Assembly (NCBI RefSeq): GCF_001612945.1
Contig: NZ_BDBK01000003.1
Location: 62,001 to 126,000 of the forward strand
Reading direction: 5' to 3'
Source: Nocardia inohanensis NBRC 100128
GTDB lineage: Bacteria > Actinomycetota > Actinomycetes > Mycobacteriales > Mycobacteriaceae
DNA: 64,000 bases
Notes under the pieces: model-generated
Told to the model about the DNA's origin: nothing
The model's database searches: none
Seen by the model: only the letters and a program-made list of their open reading frames with translations
Made by a program: the position numbers and the translations under genes
Part shown: positions 52,232 to 61,500 of the stretch, one piece after another
How positions within the stretch are numbered: position 1 is the first letter of the stretch
Layout: each line of letters opens with the position of its first letter

Positions 52232-53572
52232 TCAGGGCAATACGCGCTCCAGCGCATCCACGGCCTCGTCCAGTTCCGCCGTGGTTACCGTGAGCGGCGG
52301 GCGGAAGCGGATGCCCCGCTCCCCCGTGCCGAGCAGCAGCACACGCTCCTGCTCGCGCAGTGCCGTCACCACGCTGTCGCGCAGTCGCGCGGATTCGAGG
52401 GTGAGGGCGCACATCAGGCCGCGGCCGCGCGGATCGCTCACTTCGGGATGCCGCTCGGCCACCTCGGTCAGCCGTTGCAGCAGGTGCGGTCCGAGAATGC
52501 GTGCCCGATCCACCAGGTGCTCGTGCTCGATCACCTCGAAGACGCGGCGGGCGCGGACCATATCGGTCAGGTTGCCGCCCCAGGTGGAGTTCAGCCGCGA
52601 GCTGACGTGAAAGACGTTGTCGGGCACCTCATCCACCCGGCCGCCCGCCATGATGCCGCAGACCTGTGTCTTCTTACCGAAGGCGACCACGTCCGGTTGC
52701 ACGTCGAGCTGTTGATAGGCCCACATGGTGCCGGTCATGCCGACGCCGGTCTGCACCTCGTCGAGGATGAACAGCGCGTCGTTGGCGTGGCACAGCTGCT
52801 GGACGGCCCGCAGGAACTCCGGCCGCAGGTGCCGGTCGCCGCCTTCGCCCTGAATCGGCTCGGCGATGAAACATGCTATGTCGTAGGGGTTTTCGGCGAA
52901 GGCGCGCTCGATCTGGTCGAGGGCGCGGCGTTCGGCCGCTTCGATATCCGGATGGTCCGGCCCGACATACGGCGTGTCGATGCGCGGCCAATCGAACTTG
53001 GGGAAGCGCGCGGTCTTCACCGGATCGGTATTGGTGAGCGAGAGCGTGTACCCGGTGCGGCCGTGGAACGCACCGGTCAGGTGCAGCACCTTGGTGCCGA
53101 GTTCGCTTGGGCGTCCGTGCATCTCGTTGTGCCGGGACTTCCAGTCGAAGGCCGCCTTGAGCGCGTTCTCCACCGCGAGTCCGCCGCCGTCGATGAAGAA
53201 CAGGTGCGGTAGCCGCGGATCACCGAGGACGCGCGCGAAAGTCTCTATGAAGCGCGCCATTTCGACGGTGTAGACGTCGGAGTTGCTGGGTTTGTTCAGC
53301 GCCGCGGCGGTCAGGCTCGATAGGAACCTACGGTCCCCGGCCAGCGCCGGATGGTTCATGCCCAGCGCCGAGGAGGCGAAGAACCCGAACATGTCCAGGT
53401 AGGGGGTGCCGTCCCGCGCGTCCACCAGCCGGCGGCCGCGTGATTTGCGCAGGTCGAGCACCAGATCGAAACCGTCCGCGAGAATGCTCGCGGACAGGAT
53501 GTCATGCACCCGGGCGGGGGTGATCAGTGGCGTTTCGGCAACCGCCCCGAGCCGATCGACTTCGAGCGTCAC
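52232..53572 (-). CDS. lat: L-lysine 6-aminotransferase
   Basis: A 446-residue class III PLP aminotransferase. FIDGGGLAVENALKAAFDWK, LTGAFHGRTGYTLSLTNTDP, FILDEVQTGVGMTGTMWAYQ and AFGKKTQVCG (PLP Lys) are diagnostic for Lat. It transfers the epsilon-amino group of lysine to 2-oxoglutarate, giving alpha-aminoadipate semialdehyde, the first step of the pathway completed by Pcd. It starts 65 bases downstream of lrpA; same order as Rv3290c-Rv3291c. GTG 53572. Confidence 0.94.
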   Translation of the reverse strand: MTLEVDRLGAVAETPLITPARVHDILSASILADGFDLVLDLRKSRGRRLVDARDGTPYLDMFGFFASSALGMNHPALAGDRRFLSSLTAAALNKPSNSDVYTVEMARFIETFARVLGDPRLPHLFFIDGGGLAVENALKAAFDWKSRHNEMHGRPSELGTKVLHLTGAFHGRTGYTLSLTNTDPVKTARFPKFDWPRIDTPYVGPDHPDIEAAERRALDQIERAFAENPYDIACFIAEPIQGEGGDRHLRPEFLRAVQQLCHANDALFILDEVQTGVGMTGTMWAYQQLDVQPDVVAFGKKTQVCGIMAGGRVDEVPDNVFHVSSRLNSTWGGNLTDMVRARRVFEVIEHEHLVDRARILGPHLLQRLTEVAERHPEVSDPRGRGLMCALTLESARLRDSVVTALREQERVLLLGTGERGIRFRPPLTVTTAELDEAVDALERVLP

Positions 53573-53637
53573 GCCGCCCAGCGTAAATGAATTTTTACGG
53601 GCACGCCCGAAAAGGCAGGAAAGATTACGGAAGTTGC

Positions 53638-54090
53638 CTACTTGTCATAGAATGTCTGCAAAATGATCGTGCTTCGAGTCCGGACATTTGCCGTCGCGCG
53701 GATCTCTTGCAACAGCTGCTCCAGGTGCCGGGGGGACGCCACCCGCACCAGCAGCACGTAGCTCTCGTCCCCGGCGACCGAATGGCAGGCCTCGATGCCC
53801 GGAATGTGCTGTAGCAGCGCGGGTGCGTCGTCGGGCTGCGACGGGTCGAGAGGAGTGATCGCGACGAATGCGGACAGCATCTGCCCCAGCGCCTCGGGGT
53901 CTACATTGGCCGTATAGCCGCGAATCACGCCCCGAGCCTCCAATCGGCGCACCCGCGACTGCACCGCGGACACCGAAAGGTTGGCCTTCTCGGCCAGATT
54001 CGACAACGTGGCGCGACCATCGGCAATCAGCTCACGGATCAGCAGTCGATCGATGTCGTCGAGTACGGGTTTCGCCGGTGTATCCGCCAT
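53638..54090 (-). CDS. lrpA: AsnC/Lrp family regulator LrpA
   Basis: A 150-residue Lrp protein: helix-turn-helix RATLSNLAEKANLSVSAVQS (about residues 26-45) and RAM domain (IEACHSVAGDESYVLLVRV). M. tuberculosis LrpA (Rv3291c) regulates lat by starvation sensing. It lies between lat and the divergent pcd gene, so it can control both. ATG 54090; the 58-base gap to pcd holds no clear palindrome. Confidence 0.92.
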   Translation of the reverse strand: MADTPAKPVLDDIDRLLIRELIADGRATLSNLAEKANLSVSAVQSRVRRLEARGVIRGYTANVDPEALGQMLSAFVAITPLDPSQPDDAPALLQHIPGIEACHSVAGDESYVLLVRVASPRHLEQLLQEIRATANVRTRSTIILQTFYDK

Positions 54091-54148
54091 CAGCGAAGGC
54101 TAACGCAGCAAAGAGAACTCGTGGCCGGAACCCATCCTGGAGCATGTT

Positions 54149-55678
54149 ATGACTCTCGCACCGACCGACCTCACCTCGCGTGAGCTGCGCGACCGCACCG
54201 CCGCGCTGCTGCGCCTGCTGGGAGCGGAAATTCCCGAACCGGGCGAAATGCCTGTGCGCACACCGATCTCCGGCGGCGAGATCGCGAGCCTGCGACCGAG
54301 CTCACTCGCCGAGGTGGATGCCGCGATCGCGCGGGCGGCCGAGGCTTTCCGGAGCTGGCGCACCGTGCCCGCGCCGCAGCGGGCCGCCGTGATTCGCAGG
54401 CTCGCGGAACTGCTCGTCGCGCACAAGGCGGAACTAGGCGAACTGGTCACCCTGGAAGCGGGCAAGATCGGACCGGAAGCGCTCGGCGAAGTGCAGGAAA
54501 TGATCGATATCTGCGAATTCGCCATCGGGCTGTCGCGGCAGCTGTACGGCAAGACCATGCCGTCCGAGCGCCCGGGCCACCGGCTCATGGAGACCTGGCA
54601 TCCGCTCGGGGTGGTGGGGGTGATCTCGGCCTTCAACTTCCCGGTCGCGGTGTGGGCGTGGAATACCGCGCTGGCCTTGGTCTGTGGCGACACCGTGGTG
54701 TGGAAGCCGTCGGATGCGACGCCGTTGACGGCGGTGGCCTGCCATTCCCTGTTGCAGCGGGCCGCCCGCGACGTGGGCGCGGATCCCGAAGTGCACCAAT
54801 TGATTCAAGGCGGGGCGGAGGTCGGCGAGCGGCTGGTCGACGATGCGCGGGTGGCATTGGTCAGCGCCACCGGATCGGTGCGGATGGGCGGCCTCGTCGC
54901 ACCCCGGGTGGCGGCGCGGTTCGGGCGGTGCCTGCTGGAGCTGGGCGGCAATAACGGCGCGATCGTGACCCCTTCCGCCGACCTGGATCTCGCGGCGCGG
55001 GGCATCGTCTTCGCGGCGGCGGGCACGGCGGGGCAGCGCTGCACCACGCTGCGGCGGCTCATCGTGCACACCGATGTGGTCGGGCCGCTGCTGGACCGCG
55101 TCGCCTCGGCGTATCGCCAACTGCGCGTGGGCAATCCATTGGAGGACGGCGTGCTGGTCGGGCCGCTGATCAACGAGCGGTCGTACCTGGCCATGCGGGA
55201 TGCGCTCGAGCGCGCCCAGGCCGACGGCGGTGAATTGATCTGCGGCGGTGAGCGGGTCGACGGCTTCGGCGAGGACGCGTTCTACGTCCGCCCCGCCATC
55301 GTGCGCATGCCCGCACAGACCGCGGTGGTGCGCGAGGAGACCTTCGCCCCGATCCTGTACGTGCTCACCTACCAGGACTTCGACGCCGCCATCGCCACGC
55401 ACAACGCTGTCCCGCAGGGACTTTCGTCGGCCGTCTTCACCCAGAACCAGCGCGAGGCCGAACGTTTCCTGGCGGCCGACGGCTCGGACTGCGGTATCGC
55501 CAATGTCAATATCGGCACCTCGGGCGCGGAGATCGGCGGCGCGTTCGGCGGCGAGAAGCAGACCGGCGGCGGGCGCGAATCCGGCTCCGATTCCTGGAAG
55601 TCCTACATGCGCCGCGCCACCAACACCGTCAACTACTCCACCGAACTGCCACTGGCACAGGGCATTCGGTTCGAGTAA
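54149..55678 (+). CDS. pcd: Piperideine-6-carboxylate dehydrogenase
   Basis: A 509-residue ALDH7-type aldehyde dehydrogenase. Catalytic Cys298 in AGTAGQRCTT, general base Glu264 in LELGGNNGA, and GVISAFNFPVAVWAWNTALA at the cofactor site. It oxidises alpha-aminoadipate semialdehyde (piperideine-6-carboxylate) formed by Lat to alpha-aminoadipate. The neighbours lat and lrpA confirm the assignment. ATG 54149. Confidence 0.94.
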   Translation: MTLAPTDLTSRELRDRTAALLRLLGAEIPEPGEMPVRTPISGGEIASLRPSSLAEVDAAIARAAEAFRSWRTVPAPQRAAVIRRLAELLVAHKAELGELVTLEAGKIGPEALGEVQEMIDICEFAIGLSRQLYGKTMPSERPGHRLMETWHPLGVVGVISAFNFPVAVWAWNTALALVCGDTVVWKPSDATPLTAVACHSLLQRAARDVGADPEVHQLIQGGAEVGERLVDDARVALVSATGSVRMGGLVAPRVAARFGRCLLELGGNNGAIVTPSADLDLAARGIVFAAAGTAGQRCTTLRRLIVHTDVVGPLLDRVASAYRQLRVGNPLEDGVLVGPLINERSYLAMRDALERAQADGGELICGGERVDGFGEDAFYVRPAIVRMPAQTAVVREETFAPILYVLTYQDFDAAIATHNAVPQGLSSAVFTQNQREAERFLAADGSDCGIANVNIGTSGAEIGGAFGGEKQTGGGRESGSDSWKSYMRRATNTVNYSTELPLAQGIRFE

Positions 55679-55708
55679 TGGAGCGATGCCGCCAGCGGCA
55701 AACCCGGT

Positions 55709-55736
55709 CGGCCCCAACCGATTTCGGCCGGGGCCG
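55709..55736. terminator. Possible bidirectional terminator hairpin
   Basis: CGGCCCC (55709-55715) and GGGGCCG (55730-55736) flank a 14-base loop in the short gap between the convergent pcd and SDR genes. No T tract, so weak. Confidence 0.35.
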
Positions 55737-55744
55737 GATCCGGG

Positions 55745-56596
55745 TCAGTCGCGCTTGTCGACGGTGATGGAGCGGATCTGCTCCTCGTACTGCGCGCGGG
55801 TGGACTCGTCCGAGGGATGCAGGGCGCGGTCACCGTTGAACAGGCGGCGGACCAGGCGCACCGCCGGTTCGGGGGCGGCGGCCAACGCGACCTCCACCGG
55901 AGCGAGATAGTTGGGGACGGCCACCTCGGCCCGGCGGGTGCGCACGGTCTGCACGATGGCAGCTGCCACATCCTCGGGATCGACGGTGGGCAGGCCGCTG
56001 CCGAGCTTCAGGCCCGAGGACAGGCGAGTGCGGACGGCCGAGGGCATGACGCAACTGACGCTGACGCCGTGCTCGGCGAACTCCAGGCGCGTTGCCGCAG
56101 ACAGGCCGACAGCGGCGAATTTGCTGGCGTTGTAGACGGCCAGGCCCGCGATCGGGATCTTGCCCGCCAGCGACGCCACATTGACGACATGCCCCTTGCC
56201 ACGGTCGATCATGCCGGGCACGACGGCGCGCATGCCGTGGATGAGGCCCCAGACATTGACGTCCATGGTGGTGTGGCCGGTGGCGTCGGGCTCCTCGAGG
56301 AAGGGTCCCGCGGGCATGACGCCGGCATTGTTGACCAGGATGTCGATCCGGCCGAGGTCGGCGACCACCTTGTCCCACCGGCCGCGATCGCGGACGTCGA
56401 GCTCGAAAGCCTTGGCGCCCAACGCCGCCGCCGCGGCCTGCCCGGCCGCGATGTCCACGTCGGCGATCGCGACCTGCGCGCCCTTGCTCGCGAACAGTTC
56501 CGCCGTCGACTGCCCGATGCCGCGCCCCGCGCCGGTGATGAGCACCCGCGCGCCGCGCAGATCGATTGCGGGATAGTTGTTTCCGAGGACGCTCAC
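55745..56596 (-). CDS. Short-chain dehydrogenase/reductase
   Basis: A 283-residue classical SDR: VLITGAGRGIGQSTAELFA (residues 18-36), NNAGVMPAGPF, catalytic Ser in VNVASLAGKIP, and YNASKFA for Tyr/Lys. The C-terminal extension (RLVRRLFNGDRALHPSDEST) resembles the SDRs of lipid metabolism in mycolic-acid bacteria. Its GTG overlaps the patatin stop (GTGA), so the two are coupled. Substrate unknown; a lipid-derived alcohol is plausible with a phospholipase-like partner. Confidence 0.88.
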   Translation of the reverse strand: MSVLGNNYPAIDLRGARVLITGAGRGIGQSTAELFASKGAQVAIADVDIAAGQAAAAALGAKAFELDVRDRGRWDKVVADLGRIDILVNNAGVMPAGPFLEEPDATGHTTMDVNVWGLIHGMRAVVPGMIDRGKGHVVNVASLAGKIPIAGLAVYNASKFAAVGLSAATRLEFAEHGVSVSCVMPSAVRTRLSSGLKLGSGLPTVDPEDVAAAIVQTVRTRRAEVAVPNYLAPVEVALAAAPEPAVRLVRRLFNGDRALHPSDESTRAQYEEQIRSITVDKRD

Positions 56597-57552
56597 GCGA
56601 AGGCTCCCTGCTCCAGCTGTTTGCGGACGCTGATCAGACTGTGTTCGAAGGTGGCGAGGCGGCGGCGGCCGTCCATGAAGTTGGGGCCCATGACGGCGAG
56701 ATCCTCGGCGGTGGCGTCCAGGCGCAGTACTTTGACCCCGGTGGCGCGCAGCAGGGCGATCTCGGCATCGAGCTTCTCGCTCATGCGGTTTCGCAGTTGC
56801 CGCTCGGCGAAATGACCGGCGCTGGGGGCGGGAACGCGGCCGGTGGACGCCATCGGGGCGATGACCACGACCTCGTCCAAGTCGGCGGGGATGAGCAGAT
56901 CCACCGAGGCCGTGGAGGCCGCGCCGCCGTCGATGAAGTCGCGGCCGTCGATGGAGACCGAGGGGAACCAGCCCGGGACCGCCCACGAAGCCCGCAGTGC
57001 CGCACCGATACTCGCGTCCGGAGCCGACGGCGAACCGAAGGCGACGCGCTCGCCGGTGGCATCGTCCATGGCGACCAGCCAGGTGGCGGGGTGTTCGACC
57101 CAGCGGCGGTTCGGGTTCAGCCGGTCGGCCAGCCGTTGCAGCCAGGCCGGATCGCCGCTGCCCTGCGGCAGCAGGCCGCTGCCCGCGGTGAGCAGGGCGT
57201 GGCCGTTGCCGGGGCGGGCGAGCAGGGATCGGGCGGCGCGGGCCGGGGCGAGCAGGCGCGGGCGGGGCAGCGGCGGGAAACGGCCGGGCTCCGAACGCAT
57301 ATGCGCGGCGAGCACCGGGTTGGTGGTGGTGCCGCGCTGCATGTCGACCAGTTCGTCGACGCCGATGCCGCTGCCCAGCATGGTCAGCATTTCGGCCCCG
57401 GCGGAGGTGCCGATCATGACGTCGGCGGTGCGCGGGTCCCAGTTCAGTACCTCGCAGGTGGCGGCCAGTGCCGCGACGATCCACGCCGCGCCGACCGTGC
57501 CCCCGCAGCCGATCGCCAGGCCACGTCGATGTGACCCGTTCCTGTTACTCAT
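56593..57552 (-). CDS. Patatin-like phospholipase
   Basis: A 319-residue patatin-fold protein. The oxyanion loop is GCGGTVGAAW, the nucleophile elbow VMIGTSAGAEM with Ser50, and the Asp of the dyad in FIDGGAAST. It would hydrolyse acyl esters of lipids; no signal peptide or membrane segment is visible. ATG 57552 (MSNRNGSHRR) is used over longer frames. Translationally coupled to the SDR downstream, suggesting a two-gene lipid-processing unit. An inverted repeat lies just upstream. Confidence 0.87.
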   Translation of the reverse strand: MSNRNGSHRRGLAIGCGGTVGAAWIVAALAATCEVLNWDPRTADVMIGTSAGAEMLTMLGSGIGVDELVDMQRGTTTNPVLAAHMRSEPGRFPPLPRPRLLAPARAARSLLARPGNGHALLTAGSGLLPQGSGDPAWLQRLADRLNPNRRWVEHPATWLVAMDDATGERVAFGSPSAPDASIGAALRASWAVPGWFPSVSIDGRDFIDGGAASTASVDLLIPADLDEVVVIAPMASTGRVPAPSAGHFAERQLRNRMSEKLDAEIALLRATGVKVLRLDATAEDLAVMGPNFMDGRRRLATFEHSLISVRKQLEQGAFA

Positions 57553-57558
57553 AGTTTC

Positions 57559-57595
57559 GAACACTACCGGCTGCGGCGGCTCCCGCATAGTGTTC
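57559..57595. promoter_or_regulatory. Inverted repeat upstream of the patatin gene
   Basis: GAACACTA (57559-57566) and TAGTGTTC (57588-57595): perfect 8-bp arms separated by 21 bases, beginning seven bases before the patatin start. Possible operator or 5' stem-loop. Confidence 0.4.
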
Positions 57596-57631
57596 AAATA
57601 CCGCCGGTATCTCAAAAGGTCACGAGTGTGC

Positions 57632-58177
57632 TCAGGCTCGGAAGTGCAGGGTCCATTCCCCTCGATAGTGCAGGCGGGTGACGCTGACCGGGGGAATGTC
57701 TATGCGCCAGAAGGATTTAGCCGGGGAATCCAAGGTGACCAGCAGGGCCGCGCGGATCACCGCCGGATGGGTGATGGCGATGGTCGGTTCGCCCGCGACG
57801 GCGATATCGGCCAGCCATTCCCCGGTGCGCTCGATGACGTCGACCACGGCCTCACCACCGTGGCCGCGATAGGTGGGGTCGGTGAGCCAGAGGTAGAGAT
57901 CCTCCTTGGGCACCGACATGAGCTCCCCGCCGCGCCAGGCGCCGGCATCGAGATCGCGTAGTCGGTCGTCCTCCTCGCCCATCAACCCCATCAGCGCCGC
58001 GGTCTCCACGGTCCGGCGTTCGGGGGCGGTGAGGACGCGGGCGGCGTTCAGGCGGCCGATGGCGGAGACGGCGCGGCGGCCGGCCTCGGTCAGTGGTTCG
58101 TCGACCGGGAATCGTGCTTTGCGCATCGCCTCGGTCATTCCGTGACTGACCAAGTCGAGTCGTAGCACCTTCTGCAC
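57632..58177 (-). CDS. Histidine phosphatase family protein
   Basis: A 181-residue phosphoglycerate-mutase-like protein. The N-terminal catalytic motif reads LVSHGMTEAMRKARFP, Ser replacing the usual Arg of RHG while His is kept. The second His is in AITHPAVIRAALL, and the ALTxAERR-type ARVLTAPERRTVETA segment is present. It could dephosphorylate small molecules, or be altered in activity by the Arg loss. GTG 58177 is chosen as it starts close to the motif. It is upstream of the patatin gene on the same strand. Confidence 0.85.
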   Translation of the reverse strand: MQKVLRLDLVSHGMTEAMRKARFPVDEPLTEAGRRAVSAIGRLNAARVLTAPERRTVETAALMGLMGEEDDRLRDLDAGAWRGGELMSVPKEDLYLWLTDPTYRGHGGEAVVDVIERTGEWLADIAVAGEPTIAITHPAVIRAALLVTLDSPAKSFWRIDIPPVSVTRLHYRGEWTLHFRA

Positions 58178-58501
58178 GGTTGGAAGCGTACGCGCGGCGT
58201 GGGCGGGCGTATTCCGATTGCCCGTCCTTCGCTCGGGGGCGCACGGGGCCCCCTCGTTTCGCCCCGGCGCTGCCGGCGATGCCCCGCACCGCCTCAGCAT
58301 TGATGCCCCGAGGTCGCACGGGCCAAACCTCGGATTCCCGATCGGGGGGCGCGCGGGGTGGGTCGCGGTACCTATGCGGCCCGCAATCCGGACAGTCGGT
58401 TCCCCGCGCTACCTCGATCGACTCCGGAAATCGGACATGGGTGCGGTACCGGGCGGCGGGGATCGGCGATCGTGTCGGTGGGCGGGTGCAGACTGGGGAA
58501 C
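58178..58501. other. Intergenic region upstream of lhr
   Basis: 324 very GC-rich bases between the divergent phosphatase and lhr genes. Open frames exist but have no conserved content. The lhr frame itself extends upstream to 58358 without family similarity. Nothing else recognised. Confidence 0.5.
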
Positions 58502-61500
58502 ATGGATCGGTTCTCCCCCGCCACCCGAGCATGGTTCGAGGGCGCGTTTCCCGCGCCGACGGCCGCGCAATTGGGGGCCTGGGAGTCGATCGCGGCGGGG
58601 CAGCACACCCTGGTGGTCGCTCCGACCGGATCGGGCAAGACACTGTCGGCGTTCCTCTGGGCGATCGATCAGCTGGCGACTCGGGAGCCGGTCGAAGGGC
58701 CGCGGAAGACGTCGGTGCTCTACATCTCGCCGTTGAAGGCCCTCGCGGTCGATGTGGAGCGGAATCTGCGCGCGCCGCTGGTGGGTGTCACCCAGACCGC
58801 GAAACGCCTCGGGGTGGACGCACCGGAGATCCGGGTCGGGGTGCGGTCCGGGGACACCAGCGCGGCGGACCGGCGCGGCATGCAGCGGACGCCGCCGGAC
58901 ATTCTGATCACCACGCCGGAATCGCTGTTCCTGATGCTGACCTCGGCGGCGCGGGAGACGCTCGATGCGGTGCAGACCGTGATCGTGGACGAGGTGCATG
59001 CCATCGCGGGGTCGAAACGCGGTGCGCACCTGGCACTTTCCCTGGCGCGGATGGATGCGCTGCGCGCCGCCGCCGGTTTCGCTCGGCCCGCCCAGCGGAT
59101 CGGGCTCTCGGCCACGGTGCGGCCGCCGCAGGAGGTGGGGCGGTTCCTGGTCGGGGGCGCGCCCATCACCATCGTGGCGCCGCCCGCGCCCAAGACCTTC
59201 GATCTGTCGGTGCGGGTGCCGGTCGCCGATATGACCGAACCCGATGCGGGAGCCGAGGATTCGGACCAGCCCGGGTCGATCTGGCCGCACGTGGACGAGG
59301 CGATCGTGGATCTGGTGCTCGAGCACCGGTCGTCGATCGTGTTCGCGAACTCGCGGCGGCTGGCCGAACGGCTGACGGCGCGTTTGAACGAGGCGTACGC
59401 GGCCCGCATCGGCGAAACGGTGGAGACCGAGCACGCGCCGCCCGCGCAGCTGGGCGCCGCCACCGAGGTGATCCACGGTGCGACAACGCTTTTGGCGCGC
59501 GCCCACCACGGGTCGGTGAGCAAGGAGCAGCGCGCGCTGATCGAGGACGATCTCAAGAGCGGGCGGCTGCGCTGCGTGGTCGCCACCTCCAGCCTCGAAC
59601 TCGGCATCGATATGGGTGCGGTCGAGCTGGTCGTGCAGGTGGAGGCCCCGCCTTCGGTAGCCAGCGGCCTGCAACGGGTCGGCCGCGCCGGGCATCAGGT
59701 CGGCGAGATCTCGCGCGGCGTCATCTTCCCCAAGCATCGCACCGACGTCATCCACTGCGCCGTCGCCTCCCAGCGCATGACCACCGGCCAGATCGAGGAA
59801 CTCCAGGTTCCGGCCCACCCCCTCGACATCCTCGCCCAGCAGACCGTCGCCGCCTGCGCCCTGGAACCCATCGACGCCGACGCCTGGTTCGAAACCGTCC
59901 GCGCCACCGGCAGTTACGCGGCCCTCCCCCGCTCCGCCTACGAATCCGTCCTGGATCTGCTGGCCGGCCGCTACCCCTCCGACGAATTCGCCGAACTGCG
60001 CCCCCGCATCGTCTGGGACCGCGACGCCGGCTCGCTCACCGGCCGCCCCGGCGCCCAGCGCCTGGCCGTCACCTCCGGCGGCGCCATCCCCGACCGCGGT
60101 CTCTTCCCCGTTTTCATGGTCGGCGAAAAAGCCTCCCGGGTAGGCGAACTCGACGAGGAGATGGTCTACGAATCCCGCGTCGGCGACGTCTTCGCCCTCG
60201 GCGCCACCAGCTGGCGCATCGAAGAGATCACCTTCGACCGAGTCCTGGTCACCCCCGCCTTCGGTCTCCCCGGCCGCCTCCCCTTCTGGCACGGCGACTC
60301 CCTGGGCCGCCCCGCCGAACTGGGCGCGGCCCTGGGCGAATTCGTCCGCGTGGCCGGACAAGCGGTGGAACAGCACCGCGCGAATCCCACACGGCCCGGT
60401 GGCCCTGGAACCGGTCGCGCTCCGGTCGAATTGGCCACCGCGCTAGCCGAATTCGCGGGCGCGGCCGATGATCGAACCGGCTCCGAGCACCACGCCGGAA
60501 CATCCCCACCGGGCGACGATACCGTGCTGAATGCATCACGCGGGCGTCGTAAGAACGAACCGCGCGAAGTCGACGGCCGGGCACCGCGCAAAGCCGGCGA
60601 TACCCCCGCGGAGGGGAGCAGCCCCGACGAGGTGGCGATCGCTTCGGACGGCGTGGCTGCGAACTCGGGCGGCACGTCCGCAGGCACGGGTCGAGGCACG
60701 AGGGCGCACGCCGGCTTGGGAGATCCGACCGATGACCCGTCGGCCACCGGTCGCGGAAAGGCGCGGCGTGTCGACGGTGCGGACGGCGGGAAGCAGCGGA
60801 AGAGCGCGGCGAAATCCGCTGGGGTCCAACCCGATCCGGAGACGGAGCTGGAGCGGGTGGTGCGGGCTGCCGGGTTGGATGCGAACGCGACCGGGAACCT
60901 GGTGTCGCTGCTGGCCGAGCAGCGGGAGGCGACGGGGCAGTTGCCTACGGATCGGACGCTGGTGGTGGAGCGGTTCCGGGACGAGTTGGGGGACTGGCGG
61001 GTGGTTTTGCATTCGCCGTACGGGTTGCCGGTGCATGCGCCTTGGGCTTTGGCCGTCGGCGCTCGGCTGCGGGAGCGGTTCGGGGTGGACGCCGCGCCGA
61101 CGCCGTCGGATGACGGGATCGTGGTGCGGTTGCCGGATACCACGGATGAGCCGCCGGGGGCGGAGTTGTTCGTGTTCGAGACCGATGAGATCGACGATCT
61201 GGTGACCGAGCAGGTGGGTGGGTCGGCGCTGTTCGCCTCGCGGTTCCGGGAGTGTGCGGCCCGCGCGTTGCTGCTGCCGCGGCGGGATCCGGGGAAGCGG
61301 GCGCCGCTGTGGCAGCAACGGCAGCGGGCGGCCCAATTGCTGGATGTGGCACGGAAGTTCCCGGATTTCCCGATCCTGCTGGAGACGGTGCGGGAGTGCT
61401 TGCAGGACGTGTACGACCTGCCGTCGCTGCGGGAGCTGCTGGGGCGGGTGGCGCGGCGGCAGGTGCGGCTGGTCGAGGTGGAGACCGCTACGCCGTCGCC

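Noticed and set aside
58409..60376. A 655-codon minus-strand frame opposite the start of lhr
   Set aside because: Antisense to the conserved helicase core; no domain.
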